The translations under genes and the position numbers were made by a program. DNA of 64,000 nt from JANLQX01 sp031418775. GTDB taxonomy: Bacteria; Actinomycetota; Acidimicrobiia; Acidimicrobiales; JANYDT01. Every line of letters starts with the position of its first letter. Position 1 is the first letter of the stretch. Of this stretch, positions 8,410 through 16,352 are shown piece by piece. The stretch spans positions 13,792 to 77,791 of the forward strand of contig JANOJN010000219.1 of assembly GCA_031418775.1 (NCBI GenBank). Direction: 5' to 3'. Under the pieces are notes generated by a model. The model did not search any database and was not told where the DNA came from. It saw only the letters and a program-made list of their open reading frames with translations.

Positions 8410-8961
8410 TCAGGCGGCGCTGGTCGCCGTGCCGAGCGACTGACCGTCGCCCGCCGGGCGGACGATGTCAGGGATGCCGACAGTGGTGAGGGATCCGTCG
8501 CCGACGTCGTAGTACGCGCCCCACACGATCGTCCCCGGCGGGAGGTACGGACAGGCGCGGACGAGGGTCACGTCTTCGGTGACGCTCGTGATCAGGTCGT
8601 CGAAGGCGTGGAAGTCCATCGACGGCCGCAGGCCGGAAACTTCCTCGACACGATCGGCGATGGTGTCGTCCGTCTGCCCGTGAAGTCCGCAACCGGTGTG
8701 ATGGATCACCGCGATCTCGCGGGTGCCGAGCGCGTTGGTGGACAGCACGAGCGATCGGATCGCGTCGTCCGTGGCCCGCCCCCCGGCGTTGCGGAGGATG
8801 TGTGAGTCGCCGATTTGGAGACCGAGCAGGCGGAACAGATCGAGGCGGGCGTCCATGCAGGTGAGGATGGCGACACGGCGGGTCGGGCTGGCCGTGAGGT
8901 CGTCGTGCTGGAAGGTCTCCCGGTAGCGTTCGGCGCTCGCCACCATCCTCGGTCGTTCCAT
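8410..8961 (-). CDS. Beta-carbonic anhydrase
   Basis: A 183-residue beta-class carbonic anhydrase that interconverts CO2 and bicarbonate. Zinc and catalytic residues are visible as Cys35-x-Asp37-x-Arg39 in LTCMDARLD and His88-x2-Cys91 in VIHHTGCGLHG. The short form matches the mycobacterial Rv1284 type. The chosen start is the ATG at 8961; an internal ATG five codons later is possible. A hairpin upstream separates it from htpX on the same strand. Confidence 0.92.
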   Translation of the reverse strand: MERPRMVASAERYRETFQHDDLTASPTRRVAILTCMDARLDLFRLLGLQIGDSHILRNAGGRATDDAIRSLVLSTNALGTREIAVIHHTGCGLHGQTDDTIADRVEEVSGLRPSMDFHAFDDLITSVTEDVTLVRACPYLPPGTIVWGAYYDVGDGSLTTVGIPDIVRPAGDGQSLGTATSAA

Positions 8962-8998
8962 CGCACCTCAGAGTAGCCGAACGCTTTGGCGGGTCTGA

Positions 8999-9020
8999 AG
9001 CCGAGTTCTGGAATTCGGCT
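8999..9020 (-). terminator. Hairpin downstream of htpX
   Basis: AGCCGA at 8999-9004 pairs with TCGGCT at 9015-9020, continued by TT/AA after one mismatch, with a CTGG loop. It sits between the htpX stop and the carbonic anhydrase start on the minus strand. There is no T run, so the terminator assignment rests on position and structure. Confidence 0.4.
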
Positions 9021-9039
9021 GCTCCTATGGGACTGAGCC

Positions 9040-9885
9040 TCAGCGGATGGCGTGGAGGCGATCGATGCGGTCCGATGTCGGAGGGTGGGTCCGGAACAGG
9101 TTTGCGAACTTCACGTCGCGACCGGTCAGCGGGTTGACGATGTAGGCCTGCGCCTGGGCCGGCTTGACGTGCATCGGGATTCGCGCAGCGTACGCCTCGA
9201 TCTTGGCGAGGGCGCTGGCGAGCGCGAGCGGATCGCCGGAGATGGCCGCACCGGCCGAATCGGCCTCGAACTCCCGCGAGCGGGAAAGAGCCATCTGGAT
9301 GATCGACGCAGCGAGCGGGGCGACGAGCATCATGAGCAGCAGCACGAAGGGATTGGGACGGTCCTCATCGTTGCCGCCGAACATCCCGGCGAACATCGCC
9401 ATGTTCGCCAACGACGATATGCCCGTAGCGATCGCTGCGGCGATGGATCCGATCAGGATGTCCTTGTTCTTGATGTGGCCGAGTTCGTGGGCGACGACAC
9501 CGCGCACCTCCCGACGATCGAGGAGCTCCAGGAGTCCCGACGTGACGGCCACGACGGCATGGCGCTCGTTCCGGCCGGTGGCGAACGCGTTCGGCTGGGG
9601 GGACGGGGAGATGAACAGGCGAGGGGGCTTCATGCCGGCCCGGGCAACCATCTGGGCGAGGTCGTCCTGGAGCCACTGGAGCTCGCCGGGAACGACTTCA
9701 CGTGCGCCGGCGGCGCGGACGGCGAGCTTGTCGCTGAACCAGTAGGACCCGCCGACCATGGCGAATCCGAGGAAGGTGCCGATCAGCAGGCCGACGCGCC
9801 CGCCAAGGGCAGCACCGGCGGTGACGAGCCCGCCCGTCAGCAGTGAGAGAAGGGCAACGGTCTTGAGGTTGTTCTTCGAGAACAT
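9040..9885 (-). CDS. htpX: HtpX-family membrane zinc metalloprotease (M48B)
   Basis: A 281-residue inner-membrane protease that degrades damaged membrane proteins. Two hydrophobic segments at about residues 9-29 and 31-50 precede the domain. The zinc motif HELGH is at 133-137, with the third ligand in the REFEADSAG stretch near residue 205. A further hydrophobic pair lies at about 145-200. Length is normal for HtpX. A perfect 10-bp inverted repeat lies immediately upstream of the ATG, suggesting regulation at that site. The gene stands alone between the regulator and carbonic anhydrase genes. Confidence 0.93.
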   Translation of the reverse strand: MFSKNNLKTVALLSLLTGGLVTAGAALGGRVGLLIGTFLGFAMVGGSYWFSDKLAVRAAGAREVVPGELQWLQDDLAQMVARAGMKPPRLFISPSPQPNAFATGRNERHAVVAVTSGLLELLDRREVRGVVAHELGHIKNKDILIGSIAAAIATGISSLANMAMFAGMFGGNDEDRPNPFVLLLMMLVAPLAASIIQMALSRSREFEADSAGAAISGDPLALASALAKIEAYAARIPMHVKPAQAQAYIVNPLTGRDVKFANLFRTHPPTSDRIDRLHAIR

Positions 9886-9891
9886 GTGGTG

Positions 9892-9925
9892 CTTTCGGTT
9901 CGGGGACGTGCGAGTGAACCGAAAG
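9892..9925. promoter_or_regulatory. Perfect inverted repeat just upstream of htpX
   Basis: CTTTCGGTTC at 9892-9901 and GAACCGAAAG at 9916-9925 form a perfect 10-bp inverted repeat with a 14-base spacer. It begins six bases upstream of the htpX start codon, so it covers the leader or promoter. It could be an operator for a dimeric regulator or an mRNA hairpin over the ribosome-binding region. Confidence 0.5.
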
Positions 9926-9976
9926 TCTTCCCGCCTCGTGCGAATCCGTCTGGACTGCGACGAGGTGGCTGATCCG

Positions 9977-10004
9977 GCTTCTTGCTGCGTGTGCAGCAGG
10001 AAGC
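9977..10004 (-). terminator. Hairpin between winged-helix regulator and htpX
   Basis: GCTTC-T-TGCTGC pairs with GCAGCA-G-GAAGC around the loop GTGT. It lies downstream of the regulator gene on the minus strand and upstream of htpX. It is a plausible terminator of the photolyase-regulator unit. Confidence 0.45.
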
Positions 10005-10080
10005 GTGTTGACGGTCAGCCGTTGTGGGTACTCCCCTTCGTGGGGTGTCAGACTACAGAAGTTCTCTTCCTATGTCAAAC

Positions 10081-10101
10081 GCCGCGGTCATGCGCCGCGG
10101 C
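10081..10101 (-). terminator. Hairpin overlapping the stop codon of the winged-helix regulator
   Basis: GCCGCGG at 10081-10087 pairs with CCGCGGC at 10095-10101; the seven-base loop holds the TGA stop of the regulator. A GC-rich 7-bp stem could stall the end of the transcript or be incidental to coding. Confidence 0.3.
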
Positions 10102-10408
10102 GCCGTGGGGTCGTGGGTTCCCCTGTCGACACGAGAGCGAGCACGTCACCGATCTTGCGATGCTGCTCGAGGGGGTGTCGAAGCGGTCGCGATCGGTTCA
10201 GCACATACCGGTTCGACCGTCCTTCGCGGATTCGGGTCAGGTAGCCCTCGTCCTCGAGGTCGGCGAGGATGCTCGATGCGGCCCTTTCGGTAATGCCGAC
10301 TTCCCAGGCGAGATCCTTGATCAGGACGTCGGGCTGTCGCGAAAGAACGACCAACACGTGGGCGTGATTGGAGAAGAACGTCCAGGTGCGTGGTTTGTCG
10401 TTCGCCAT
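10088..10408 (-). CDS. Winged-helix transcriptional regulator, downstream of the photolyase-like gene
   Basis: A 106-residue DNA-binding protein starting MANDKPRTWTFFSNHAHVLV. The wHTH is seen as VLIKDLAWEVGITERAASSI followed by the wing LADLEDEGYLTRIREGRSNR; it resembles small MarR/ArsR-like helix-turn-helix proteins. There is no sensor domain. Homologues with this beginning are common in actinobacteria and cyanobacteria, but their ligand is not known to me. It starts 18 bases after the stop of the photolyase-like gene on the same strand, so both are probably co-transcribed and it may regulate that unit. Confidence 0.8.
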   Translation of the reverse strand: MANDKPRTWTFFSNHAHVLVVLSRQPDVLIKDLAWEVGITERAASSILADLEDEGYLTRIREGRSNRYVLNRSRPLRHPLEQHRKIGDVLALVSTGEPTTPRRRGA

Positions 10409-10426
10409 CAGAAACCCCCATCGAAG

Positions 10427-11704
10427 CTATGGCTGAATCGTACTTCGAGCGTTGTGATTCATGCACTCGGCTTCTGACGATTCTCGGATGGACGCTCGCC
10501 ATGCGGAGAAGGACGCAGCCGATCCGGGCCCGGGTCGGCGAAGCCACGGATAGGGCCAAAGCTCAACCGGCCGGACGACGCGAGCGATCCGGCGCCATCC
10601 CGGGACCGGCGCGTACGTGGTTGCCGTCGCCCTGCCGGCGAGCAGCTGTGTCGGATCCCCGAGCAGAATCGTCAATCCGCCGGGGTGCTCGTGGCCGATT
10701 TCGGCTAGGCACTCGCTGAGGAACACCAGTCGTTTGGCGCTGAGTTGCAGCCGCTCCAGGAGAGGCCGGTCGAACACGAACACCGATGACAGGTGCGGGT
10801 AGGCGCGTAGCGCAGGGTCGGTCACCGCCAACGACTCGGCGGTCAACCAGACGGTGTCGGGCGCGGCAGTCCCCAGTCGTTGCACCGTCGGTGGACCGGC
10901 CGTTCGTTCGTGGTCGGGGTCGGCCGTCAGTCTGGGATGGACATCGGCGACCTGTAGGGGTGTGTGCCCGTCGGGCCAGCGCTCAATGGGGCAACTGCTG
11001 CGATGGGTGCAGCCTGCGCACAGCCCAGGCGCTCGTTTCTCCACCTGCCAACGGGAGAACCCGTAGGGCTTCGATGTGCCCGCGCCGATCGTCCATTGCC
11101 AACCGAGACGGTTCGCCGCTCGCGAGCCGTCGAGAAGATGCGTGAACATCCACTGCTCACCTGCCCGCCAGTCACCGTGTTCGCGTACGGTCCAATGACT
11201 CGCCATCCACATTCGGGTTTGGTTGACCATCCAGCCGTCACTTTCGAGCTCGGCAATGCCGAGGTCGATGCACGACATCGTTCGGTCGAGCTCCGGGCGC
11301 CCCGCTCCGAGGGGTTGATACCGCAAAGGTCGGGCGAGAGCATGTCCCACGCGCGCATAGAGATGTCTGGCGTACTCCTGCCACAGCAATTCGTCTCGGA
11401 ACTTGGCGACATCCTTCGAAGGTCCGTCATCGATGTGATCCCAGACCTCCCGAAGCGTCAAGAGTCCGTGTCGGATGTACGGAGACAATCCAGAAGCGCC
11501 ACGTCGGTCAACTGGCGCGACATCGTTGCGTCGTGCGGCGTACCCCTGGACGCGGAATGCGTTGAGGGCTTGTTGTGCGGCACGGCGTCCGCCGGCGAAT
11601 CGAGTCGAGCCGACGACGTCACCGACTGCGAGTACCGACAGCTGGTCGTTGACGAACGCCTCGGCGGCCTTGCGCCCGGGCTCAGGTGTTGGGAGCTGAG
11701 TCAT
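10427..11704 (-). CDS. Photolyase/cryptochrome-like protein with FAD domain before antenna-like domain
   Basis: A 425-residue protein whose first half matches the photolyase FAD domain: LSPYIRHG at 73-80, FRDELLWQEYAR at 102-112, GWMVNQTRMWMASHW at 157-171 and DGSRAANRLGWQWTIGAGT at 192-210. The Asn that contacts flavin N5 in E. coli photolyase (N378) is conserved as Asn198, while the neighbouring Asp (D374) is Ser. A Cys-x2-Cys-x5-Cys cluster follows at 229, 232 and 238. Residues 284-402 then resemble the alpha/beta domain that normally comes first: VWLTAESLAVTDPALRA, SSVFVFD, SAKRLVFLSECLAE, ILLGDP, and SFSAW near the end. I infer a circularly permuted photolyase. DNA-repair activity is not proven. 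It leads a two-gene unit with the winged-helix regulator. Confidence 0.78.
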   Translation of the reverse strand: MTQLPTPEPGRKAAEAFVNDQLSVLAVGDVVGSTRFAGGRRAAQQALNAFRVQGYAARRNDVAPVDRRGASGLSPYIRHGLLTLREVWDHIDDGPSKDVAKFRDELLWQEYARHLYARVGHALARPLRYQPLGAGRPELDRTMSCIDLGIAELESDGWMVNQTRMWMASHWTVREHGDWRAGEQWMFTHLLDGSRAANRLGWQWTIGAGTSKPYGFSRWQVEKRAPGLCAGCTHRSSCPIERWPDGHTPLQVADVHPRLTADPDHERTAGPPTVQRLGTAAPDTVWLTAESLAVTDPALRAYPHLSSVFVFDRPLLERLQLSAKRLVFLSECLAEIGHEHPGGLTILLGDPTQLLAGRATATTYAPVPGWRRIARVVRPVELWPYPWLRRPGPGSAASFSAWRASIRESSEAECMNHNARSTIQP

Positions 11705-11799
11705 TGCTCGTACGCGAAACGACCGGGAAAACCATCGGAATCGACGGTATCTCCCGGCCGGTGCTACGTCGCCGTAGCGACGTTAGAGAGGTGGGTTGC

Positions 11800-12237
11800 T
11801 CAGCGGCCGAGAATGGCAGCAAGCCCTGCGGCGATGGCCGGAGCGTTCTTCCCGGCCGCGGCGAAGAATTCGGCGTCGGCCTTCTCGACCTTCGGCTGCG
11901 CTTTCCGGAGGAGCGAGCGTCCCGCGGCGGAAAGCACAACACGCTGTGCGCGCTTATCTTCATCACTCGCTGAGCGAACGACGAGATCGCGTGCCTCAAG
12001 GTTGCGGATTACTTGCGATGTGGTCATCGGGTCGACTCCGGACCGGGCGCTGATCTCGGCTTGCGAAAGACCCTTTCGCGCATCGTCCATTCCGAGGGAG
12101 GCCAGGAGCGCGAACTGCACATGGGTGATGCCGAGCCCTTCGAGTGCGGCGCGCTGCTTGCGCTGCCAGGCATTGGTCGCTCGCCAGAGTAGGAATCCGG
12201 GAAGGGCAGAAGTGGCGTCGGGTCCGGTGCCGCTCAT
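11800..12237 (-). CDS. MarR family transcriptional regulator
   Basis: A 145-residue MarR-type dimeric repressor. The helix-turn-helix and wing are seen as GLSQAEISARSGVDPMTTSQ and LEARDLVVRSASDEDKRAQR, followed by the typical LSAAGRSLL helix. The ATG at 12237 was chosen since the conserved helix begins shortly after; AGGAG lies 11 bases upstream. The frame remains open 13 codons further. It diverges from the secreted protein gene across 227 bases, in which I recognise no clear operator. Its target is unknown; the divergent gene or the photolyase unit are candidates by position only. Confidence 0.88.
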   Translation of the reverse strand: MSGTGPDATSALPGFLLWRATNAWQRKQRAALEGLGITHVQFALLASLGMDDARKGLSQAEISARSGVDPMTTSQVIRNLEARDLVVRSASDEDKRAQRVVLSAAGRSLLRKAQPKVEKADAEFFAAAGKNAPAIAAGLAAILGR

Positions 12238-12464
12238 AGTCGATGAAGCTCCTGGTGTGGTGTCCCGAACGCACATGGTCGGGGAGGAGGGTGGGTACTA
12301 AGCGCACGAAGCGTAGTGCACATGGGATGACGGCGCGCCAGCCGAACGCCCTGTGAGGTCGGGTCGGAGCCTCGCACTGACCCGTCGATCGGTCGTAGGC
12401 TTGTTTCCCAAGCTTCGAACAGTGCAATTCCCCGGGTTGTCCAAGCGGGCGGCGTAGAGAGGGG

Positions 12465-13016
12465 ATGATTGTTGACGTGCACCGGTTCCCGTCTCTTCGC
12501 CGAATCACACCGTTGCTATTCGTCGCGGTTGTGTTTTTGCCGTTCGGTGCCGTTCGAGCGGTTGCGGCGACGACCGATCTGCGACGCGAGGTCGAGGCGA
12601 AGCTGGTCGAGGCCCAGCGCAAAGCCGCCCCCGATCTTAAGGTCGGCAAGGCCACCTGCCCGGCGGCCCTTGCCAAGCCTGTCGCCAAGCTCGCTTCTGG
12701 CATCCACCGGTGTGCTGTGGTGGTCGAAGGGGTCAGCGTGCCATACGACGTGACCCTGCGTATGGGTGGACTCGTCAAGGGAGGCTCGTACACGCTGCAG
12801 AATGCCAAAGCGGTGATCGACACGAAGAAACTGGCCGGCATCGCTTCGACGGTCGCCGATGATCCCAAGACCGCGAAGATCTCGTGCGGGGCTTCACGGG
12901 TCGTCGTCGCGTCGCCCGGGGCGACTCTGTCGTGCACTGTCGTGGAGGGTGACGCCACGGAGACACTGACGTTCGTGGTGAAGGACCTGCGAGGCATGGT
13001 CAGCCTCAGCGCGTAG
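12465..13016 (+). CDS. Secreted protein with two DUF4333-like repeats
   Basis: A 183-residue exported protein. A signal peptide is seen as a basic start followed by ITPLLFVAVVFLPFGAVRAV with a likely cleavage after AVAA near residue 35. The mature part contains two related modules, each with a pair of cysteines: KATCPAALA...HRCAVVVEG and KISCGASRV...LSCTVVEGD. This cysteine spacing resembles DUF4333, an actinobacterial extracytoplasmic domain of unknown function. An internal GTG at 12477 is a possible alternative start. It lies six bases before the ATP-dependent ligase gene, so the two may be co-transcribed, though no functional link is known. Confidence 0.72.
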   Translation: MIVDVHRFPSLRRITPLLFVAVVFLPFGAVRAVAATTDLRREVEAKLVEAQRKAAPDLKVGKATCPAALAKPVAKLASGIHRCAVVVEGVSVPYDVTLRMGGLVKGGSYTLQNAKAVIDTKKLAGIASTVADDPKTAKISCGASRVVVASPGATLSCTVVEGDATETLTFVVKDLRGMVSLSA

Positions 13017-13022
13017 GCGATC

Positions 13023-14579
13023 GTGACGCTGCAATTCGCTTCGTTGACAGAAGCTGCCGCACGCGTGTCGGCAACGAGGTCCCGGATCGCGAAGATCCGC
13101 GCGCTTGCGAATGTCCTCGCGTTGGCTTCCGAGGACGAGCTCCCGATCGTCGTCGGATTTCTCATCGGTGAACCGCGTCAGCACCGACTCGGGGTCGGGT
13201 GGGGGTCCCTTGGTGCAGTCGACGAAGTCACCACGGCATCGGGCCGGAACGGTCCGCCCCTCTCGGTGTCGGAGATCGATGCAGCGTTCACGGAGATTGC
13301 CCGGACCAACGGACCCGGGTCTGTGGCCGAACGGACGCACTTGCTCGGTGGTCTTCGTGCCCGATCGACTGACGCCGAATGGGATCTGTTGAAGCGTCTT
13401 CTCCTCGGCGATCTCCGCATCGGTGCTCTCAGCGGTCTTGTCCTCGATGCGATCGCCTTGGCGTTCACCGCTCCCGCCGACGCCGTCCGCCGGGCGCATC
13501 TCCTCACGGGAGACCTCGGCGCCACCTCGATCCTGGCCCGCTCGGGACTCGAGCAACTGATCGGGGTCCGCCTCACCGTCCTCCGTCCCGTTCAGCCCAT
13601 GCTGGCCGCCACGTCCGGGTCCGTGACCGATGCGATCGCCGAACTCGGCAGATCCTCTGTCGAATGGAAGCTCGACGGGGCGCGGATCCAGGTCCATCGT
13701 CGCGGCGCCGACATCAGGATCGTCACGCGCAACCTCAACGACGTGACCGATCGTCTGCCCGAGGTGGTGGCGCTCGTGCGTTCGTTGCCGGTCAACGCCG
13801 TGGTGCTCGATGGCGAGGTGCTCCGAATCCGCGGTGACGGCCGTCCGGAGTCGTTCCAGGACACCATGAGCCGGTTCGGCACCGAGGCGTCGGTATCGAC
13901 AGGTCCAGGCGATGCCGTACATGTCCCTTCGAAAGGCTCCCTCCAAGCGTTCTTCTTCGACTGCTTGCACCTCGACGGCGCCGATCTGCTCGACCGACCA
14001 CTCCACGAGCGAGCGGTGGCGCTCGCCTTCGCCGTTGGCGAGCACCGGGTCCCGTCGATCGTGACGGATGACCCCACCGAGGCACAGCGATTTGCCGATG
14101 CCGCGCTGGACCTCGGCCACGAGGGCGTGATGGTCAAGGCGATCGGGTCGACGTACGAAGCCGGTCGCCGTGGGTCCACGTGGCGAAAGGTCAAGCCCGT
14201 CCGTACCCTCGACCTCGTCGTGATCGCCGCCGAGTGGGGTCACGGCCGTCGCCAGGGTTGGCTCTCCAATCTCCACCTCGCGGCCCGGGCCGACGACGAC
14301 TCCGGCTTCGTGATGGTCGGGAAGACGTTCAAGGGCCTCACCGACGCCGTCCTGGAGAGCCAGACCGCGGAATTGCTCCTACGGGAGAGGGGACGCCAAG
14401 GCATCACGGTGTTCGTCCGGCCCGAGCTCGTGGTGGAGATCGCCCTCGACGGTGTGCAGCGGTCGACCCGCTATCCAGGCGGGGTCGCGTTGCGCTTTGC
14501 GCGCGTTCGGCACTACCGACCGGATCGCTCCGCCGCCGACGCCGACCGGCTTTCGGCGGTTCGCGCTCTCCTGGCGTAG
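13023..14579 (+). CDS. ligB: ATP-dependent DNA ligase (actinobacterial LigB type)
   Basis: A 518-residue ATP-dependent DNA ligase. The N-terminal DNA-binding domain precedes the adenylation domain, with the nucleophilic lysine Lys216 in EWKLDGARIQVHR. Other nucleotidyltransferase motifs are visible as VVLDGEVLRI, LQAFFFDCLHLDG, GHEGVMVKA and STWRKVKPVRTLDLVV. The C-terminal OB domain ends TRYPGGVALRFARVRHYRPD. It belongs to the stand-alone family of mycobacterial LigB, distinct from Ku-linked LigD. The start is GTG at 13023. The essential replicative ligase is LigA in the same window, so this enzyme is probably for repair. Confidence 0.93.
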   Translation: MTLQFASLTEAAARVSATRSRIAKIRALANVLALASEDELPIVVGFLIGEPRQHRLGVGWGSLGAVDEVTTASGRNGPPLSVSEIDAAFTEIARTNGPGSVAERTHLLGGLRARSTDAEWDLLKRLLLGDLRIGALSGLVLDAIALAFTAPADAVRRAHLLTGDLGATSILARSGLEQLIGVRLTVLRPVQPMLAATSGSVTDAIAELGRSSVEWKLDGARIQVHRRGADIRIVTRNLNDVTDRLPEVVALVRSLPVNAVVLDGEVLRIRGDGRPESFQDTMSRFGTEASVSTGPGDAVHVPSKGSLQAFFFDCLHLDGADLLDRPLHERAVALAFAVGEHRVPSIVTDDPTEAQRFADAALDLGHEGVMVKAIGSTYEAGRRGSTWRKVKPVRTLDLVVIAAEWGHGRRQGWLSNLHLAARADDDSGFVMVGKTFKGLTDAVLESQTAELLLRERGRQGITVFVRPELVVEIALDGVQRSTRYPGGVALRFARVRHYRPDRSAADADRLSAVRALLA

Positions 14580-14632
14580 CGCCGGGCGGCCCAGCTTGGT
14601 GGTTCCTCCTCCGAATCGGGGAGAATGGCGGG

Positions 14633-16267
14633 ATGAGCAATCGCGCCAAGTGGCAAGCCGCATTCGACGCATCAGGTGTCCGAACGGGTGTCGACGCCAT
14701 CACGATGTCCGGAATCCCGCTCGACCCGGTCTACGGCCCTGACGAAGCGCTGTTCCCCGGGCAGTATCCGTATACCCGCGGCGTGTACGCCTCGGGCTAC
14801 CGCACGAAGCTCTGGACGATGCGGATGTTCGCCGGATTCGGCACGGCGGAAGACACGAACGCTCGCTTCAAGGAGATCCTCCGGACGGGAGGCGACGGCC
14901 TGTCCACGGCGTTCGACCTGCCGACCCTCATGGGCAAGGATTCCGACGACCCGATGTCGATCGGGGAGGTCGGCAAGTGCGGTGTCGCCATCGACACGCT
15001 GGCCGACATGGAAGATCTCTTCGACGGCATCGATCTCGGCGTCACGACCACGTCGATGACGATCAACTCTCCGGCGGCGCCGATCCTTGCGATGTTCATC
15101 GCCAACGCCGAGAAGAACGGCACGGCCAAGGCCCGCCTGGGCGGGACCATTCAGAACGACATCTTCAAGGAGTACCAAGCCCAGAAGGAGTTCGTCTTCC
15201 CGCCACGCCCGAGCGTGCGGATCATCACCGACATGATCCGCTACTGCACCACCGAGATGCCGAAGTGGAACACGATCTCGGTGTCGGGCTACCACATTCG
15301 TGAGGCCGGTTCCACGGCGGCCCAGGAACTCGCCTTCACCATCGCGAACGGGTTCGCGTACGTCGAAGCGGCCCGCTTGGCCGGTCTCGACGTGGATGCG
15401 TTCGCGCCTCGCCTCTCCTTCTTCTTCAATGCTCACTCCGACTTCTTCGAGGAGATTGCGAAGTACCGCGCGGCTCGACGGATCTGGGCCCGGTGGATGC
15501 GCGATTATTACGGAGCAACCAGCGAGCGTTCGCACATGCTCCGGTTCCACACGCAAACTGCAGGGGTTTCGCTCACGGCTCAACAACCCGAGCTCAACCT
15601 CGTCCGAACGGCGATTGAGGCGCTTTCCGGCGTGTTGGGCGGCACCCAGTCGCTACACACGAACTCGATGGACGAGGTGCTTGCGCTCCCGACCGAAAAG
15701 GCTGCGCGCTTAGCACTTCGCACCCAGCAGATCATCGCCTCGGAGACCGGCGTCACCAACGTCGCCGATCCGTTGGGCGGCTCTTACTTCGTCGAGGCCC
15801 TGACCGACGAGATCGAGCGTCAGGCCGAAGCGATCTTCGCCCACCTCCTCGACCTCGGCAGCGGTTCTGTGCTCGAAGGCGTGTACGCCGGTATCGACAA
15901 CGGCTACTTCCAAGGTGAGATCGCCGACGCGGCGTACTCCTTCGAGCGCCGGATCAATCGTGGTGACCGAATCGTCGTCGGTGTCAACCGATTCACCGAG
16001 GCCCCGGGCGACGAACCGCTTCCGATTCTCGTGATCGGACCCGAAGTGGAGGAGCGTCAGCGCAAGCGGCTCGATATCGTCAAACACGACCGCAACGACG
16101 CCGCGGTGCACGAAGCACTCGGTCGGGTGAAGAGTGCCGCCGAGGACTCCACCGTGAACCTGATGCCGGTGCTCGTCGATGCCGCAACCTCGTACTGCAC
16201 GCTGGGCGAAGTGATGAACACCATGGCCGAGGTCTTCGGCCGCTACGTCGAGAAGCCGGTCATCTGA
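14633..16267 (+). CDS. B12-dependent acyl-CoA mutase, large (substrate-binding) subunit
   Basis: A 544-residue protein matching the TIM-barrel part of methylmalonyl-CoA mutase: GLSTAFDLPTLMGKDSDDP, SMTINSPAAPILAMFIANAE, LGGTIQNDIFKEY, KWNTISVSGYHIREAGSTA and GGTQSLHTNSMDE. It lacks the C-terminal cobalamin-binding domain (DxHxxG), so it needs a separate small subunit, as in isobutyryl-CoA or 2-hydroxyisobutyryl-CoA mutase and some methylmalonyl-CoA mutases. The substrate is unresolved; the entry segment reads YPYTRGVYASGYR instead of the YPTMY of classical methylmalonyl-CoA mutase. The ATG at 14633 follows GGGATG context 53 bases after ligB. The GTPase chaperone gene meaB lies 4.9 kb downstream; no small subunit is present. 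Confidence 0.9.
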   Translation: MSNRAKWQAAFDASGVRTGVDAITMSGIPLDPVYGPDEALFPGQYPYTRGVYASGYRTKLWTMRMFAGFGTAEDTNARFKEILRTGGDGLSTAFDLPTLMGKDSDDPMSIGEVGKCGVAIDTLADMEDLFDGIDLGVTTTSMTINSPAAPILAMFIANAEKNGTAKARLGGTIQNDIFKEYQAQKEFVFPPRPSVRIITDMIRYCTTEMPKWNTISVSGYHIREAGSTAAQELAFTIANGFAYVEAARLAGLDVDAFAPRLSFFFNAHSDFFEEIAKYRAARRIWARWMRDYYGATSERSHMLRFHTQTAGVSLTAQQPELNLVRTAIEALSGVLGGTQSLHTNSMDEVLALPTEKAARLALRTQQIIASETGVTNVADPLGGSYFVEALTDEIERQAEAIFAHLLDLGSGSVLEGVYAGIDNGYFQGEIADAAYSFERRINRGDRIVVGVNRFTEAPGDEPLPILVIGPEVEERQRKRLDIVKHDRNDAAVHEALGRVKSAAEDSTVNLMPVLVDAATSYCTLGEVMNTMAEVFGRYVEKPVI

Positions 16268-16352
16268 CAATCGCGCGCGGCCCTGCCGGGCGTTGACCGG
16301 GCCGGCTTCCGTCGATGTGCCTCCATGCGCGTCGCAAGTAGCGTCGCCCACC

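Noticed and set aside
11996..13165. Open frame of 389 codons opposite the secreted protein and ligB start
   Set aside because: Residue composition is Arg/Ser/Thr-rich without domain pattern; real genes lie on the other strand.
14580..14632. Cobalamin riboswitch ahead of the acyl-CoA mutase
   Set aside because: Only 53 bases separate it from ligB and no B12-box-like sequence is visible.
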